64,000 nt of DNA from assembly GCF_000731675.1 (NCBI RefSeq), contig NZ_JMIT01000005.1:122508-186507 (forward strand). Direction: 5' to 3'. The notes under the pieces are model-generated. The model saw only the letters and a list, made by a program, of their open reading frames with translations, searched no databases and was not told where the DNA came from. The stretch comes from Pseudomonas capeferrum (GTDB taxonomy: Bacteria; Pseudomonadota; Gammaproteobacteria; Pseudomonadales; Pseudomonadaceae). Below, piece by piece: positions 62,496 through 64,000 of the stretch. The position numbers were made by a program, and so were the translations under genes. The first letter of the stretch is position 1. Every line of letters begins with the position of its first letter.

Positions 62496-63089
62496 TTACA
62501 GGCATCCCTTGGTGGAAGGCATCTGCCCGGCCATGCGCTCGTCCAGCTCCACGGCCATGCGCAGGGCGCGACCGAAGGCCTTGAACACGGTCTCGATCTG
62601 GTGGTGAGTGTTGTGGCCACGCAGGTTGTCGATGTGCAGGCTCACCAAGGCGTGGTTGACGAAGCCCTGGAAGAACTCCTGGAACAGGTCGACATCGAAG
62701 CCGCCGACGCTGGCGCGGGTGTACGGCACATGCATCTGCAGGCCTGGGCGGCCGGAAAAATCGATGACCACGCGCGACAGCGCTTCATCCAGCGGGACAT
62801 AGGCGTGGCCGTAGCGGCGGATGCCTTTCTTGTCACCGATGGCCTGGGCGAATGCCTGGCCCAGGGTGATACCGACGTCTTCGACGGTATGGTGATCGTC
62901 GATGTGCAGGTCACCCTTGCACTCGATGTCCAGATCGATCAGCCCATGCCGGGCGATCTGGTCGAGCATGTGTTCAAGGAAAGGCACACCGATATCAAAT
63001 CGGGCCTTGCCGCTGCCATCTAGGTTGATCGAGGCCTTTACCTGGGTTTCCAGGGTATTGCGCTCGACGGAAGCCTTACGTTCGACCAT
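62496..63089 (-). CDS. hisB: Imidazoleglycerol-phosphate dehydratase
   Basis: HisB dehydrates imidazole glycerol phosphate. This is the monofunctional 197-aa form. Manganese ligands are in the histidine motifs VPFLEHMLDQIARHG, HIDDHHTVEDVG and GHNTHHQIETVFKA. The ATG at 63087-63089 has GGAG upstream; an in-frame start 13 codons earlier is less likely. It is first in the his unit hisB-hisH-DUF2164-hisA-hisF. Confidence 0.97.
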   Translation of the reverse strand: MVERKASVERNTLETQVKASINLDGSGKARFDIGVPFLEHMLDQIARHGLIDLDIECKGDLHIDDHHTVEDVGITLGQAFAQAIGDKKGIRRYGHAYVPLDEALSRVVIDFSGRPGLQMHVPYTRASVGGFDVDLFQEFFQGFVNHALVSLHIDNLRGHNTHHQIETVFKAFGRALRMAVELDERMAGQMPSTKGCL

Positions 63090-63229
63090 CACCAGCTCCG
63101 CAAAATCATTGGGCGAAAAGGGTTCCATTATAGGCCCAGAACGCGCCAGCTTGAAACGCGGATGACATATGGCAGGGCAAGCAATTGCGGGGGCCGGATG
63201 CTGTTACAGGTCTATACAAGCAGGGATCC

Positions 63230-63252
63230 TGGGGCTGCTTTGCAGCCCCAGG
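63230..63252 (-). terminator. Hairpin after the MFS transporter gene
   Basis: CTGGGGCTGC/GCAGCCCCAG stem 7 nt beyond the transporter stop, reading leftward toward hisB. No strong T-run. Confidence 0.6.
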
Positions 63253-63259
63253 CCCACCC

Positions 63260-64000
63260 TCAATGGAACAGCACAGCCGTCTTCTGCAGGGTAATCCACA
63301 CGCCCCACGCCAACGGCACTACCACCGCCGCCCAAGCCAGCAGTACCCACGGCAAGCTCCCGGGCGCCGCATGCCACTCCAGCGACCGCGCACCCTCGGC
63401 GCCCTTGTCATGGCTCAACGCACGTTCGGCAGCCAGTTGCGCGTCGCTCATGAAGTACTTGTCTGCCACCGGCCGAATCAGCATGTTGCAGATGAACCCC
63501 AGCACCAGCAGCCCAGAGAGGATGTAAAGGGTCATGTCGTAAGCCGCCGCCCGTTCCACGCCCGCCGCCAGCTGAGACTCACGCAGGTAGGTGATCAGCA
63601 CCGGCCCAAGCACACCCGCCGCCGCCCAGGCGGTCAGCAGGCGCCCATGAATCGCACCGACCATCTGTGTGCCGAACAGGTCGGCCAGGTACGCCGGCAC
63701 CGTGGCAAAGCCACCGCCGTACATCGACAGGATGATGCAGAACGCCGCCACGAACAGCGCCACGTTGCCCAGGTGGCCCATGTTCGGCACCAGGCTGTAG
63801 AGGCCAACGCCCAGGGCGAAGAAGGCGAAGTAGGTGTTTTTGCGCCCGATGTAGTCAGAGAACGATGCCCAGAAGAAGCGCCCGCCGATGTTGAACAGGC
63901 TCAGCAAGCCGGTGAAACCTGCGGCGATCGCTGCAATCTGCGCCAGCTGCGCGGCATTCAACTCGCTGAAACGCAGCTCGTTGCCCAGCAACTTGCCGGC
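63260..64000 (-). CDS. MFS transporter, oxalate/formate antiporter-like, C-terminal part
   Basis: The frame is open to the window edge, so the N-terminus is missing; 246 residues remain. About six helices are visible (IAAIAAGFTGLLSLFNIGGRFFWASFSDYIGRKN, NVALFVAAFCIILSMYGGGFATVPAYLADLFG, TAWAAAGVLGPVLITYL, LYILSGLLVLGFICNMLI). The loop SDYIGRKN and the GGGFATVPAYLADLFGTQMVGAIHG region match the OFA (oxalate:formate antiporter) branch. The real substrate is unknown. Confidence 0.85.
   Translation of the reverse strand, partial: AGKLLGNELRFSELNAAQLAQIAAIAAGFTGLLSLFNIGGRFFWASFSDYIGRKNTYFAFFALGVGLYSLVPNMGHLGNVALFVAAFCIILSMYGGGFATVPAYLADLFGTQMVGAIHGRLLTAWAAAGVLGPVLITYLRESQLAAGVERAAAYDMTLYILSGLLVLGFICNMLIRPVADKYFMSDAQLAAERALSHDKGAEGARSLEWHAAPGSLPWVLLAWAAVVVPLAWGVWITLQKTAVLFH

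Overview
The window is a chromosomal segment of a Pseudomonas putida-group bacterium. The support is high-GC coding sequence, Pseudomonas-type gene sets (creBCD; soxBDAG-purU-fdhA; gbcAB/dgcAB; GbdR, CdhR; choXWV) and two families of short palindromic intergenic REP repeats. No tRNA, rRNA, CRISPR array, integrase or insertion sequence was seen. The only mobility-type gene is a REP-associated tyrosine transposase.

Layout. 1-11 kb: 3' end of aceF with tandem terminators, a GAF/PAS/degenerate-GGDEF/EAL protein, msrA, a glutathione transferase, creBCD (minus strand), a retropepsin-like periplasmic protein and a PlsC-type acyltransferase. 11-17 kb: an APC permease, then an accessory island with three small orphan RHS-core proteins, a DUF2780 protein and a DUF3077 pair. 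17-28 kb: fdhA, purU, soxGADB and glyA on the minus strand, then ltaE. 28-33.7 kb: two chemoreceptors around a zapA/TIGR02449 pair, and the REP transposase. 33.7-36.4 kb: divergent gbcB/gbcA. 36.4-38 kb: a fourth RHS-core orphan and a cold-shock-like protein. 38-46 kb: etfB, etfA, dgcB, dgcA, DUF5943 and an M19 dipeptidase. 46-51 kb: LprI-like protein, cdhR, caiX-cdhC-cdhA-cdhB. 51-53.4 kb: a lipoprotein metallopeptidase with an apparent frameshift, a candidate small RNA and a small unknown protein. 53.4-60 kb: gbdR, serine dehydratase, choX-choW-choV. 60-64 kb: hisB-hisH-DUF2164-hisA-hisF and the end of an MFS transporter.

Most of 17-60 kb forms one metabolic unit. Choline and carnitine are taken up (ChoXWV, CaiX). 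Carnitine is converted to glycine betaine (CdhA, CdhC, CdhB). Betaine is demethylated to dimethylglycine (GbcAB), sarcosine (DgcAB, probably with the ETF) and glycine (SoxBDAG). The one-carbon units are handled by FdhA, PurU and GlyA, and serine is deaminated to pyruvate. GbdR and CdhR lie inside the unit, and 21-bp-spaced direct repeats upstream of choX and caiX look like their operators.

The most unusual signal is a 16-bp palindrome, CT[G/A]NNANTT[C/T]TGCCAG. It occurs six times, always pointing at a start codon, five times 56-73 nt upstream of it. Targets are three of the four orphan RHS genes (the fourth is probably co-transcribed with one of them), the cold-shock-like gene, the metallopeptidase and an unknown gene. 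Its geometry (CT-N12-AG) is that of lux/las-type boxes, which suggests an undescribed regulon of small polymorphic-toxin-like genes. The leaders of the RHS genes also carry hairpins at or next to the ribosome-binding site.
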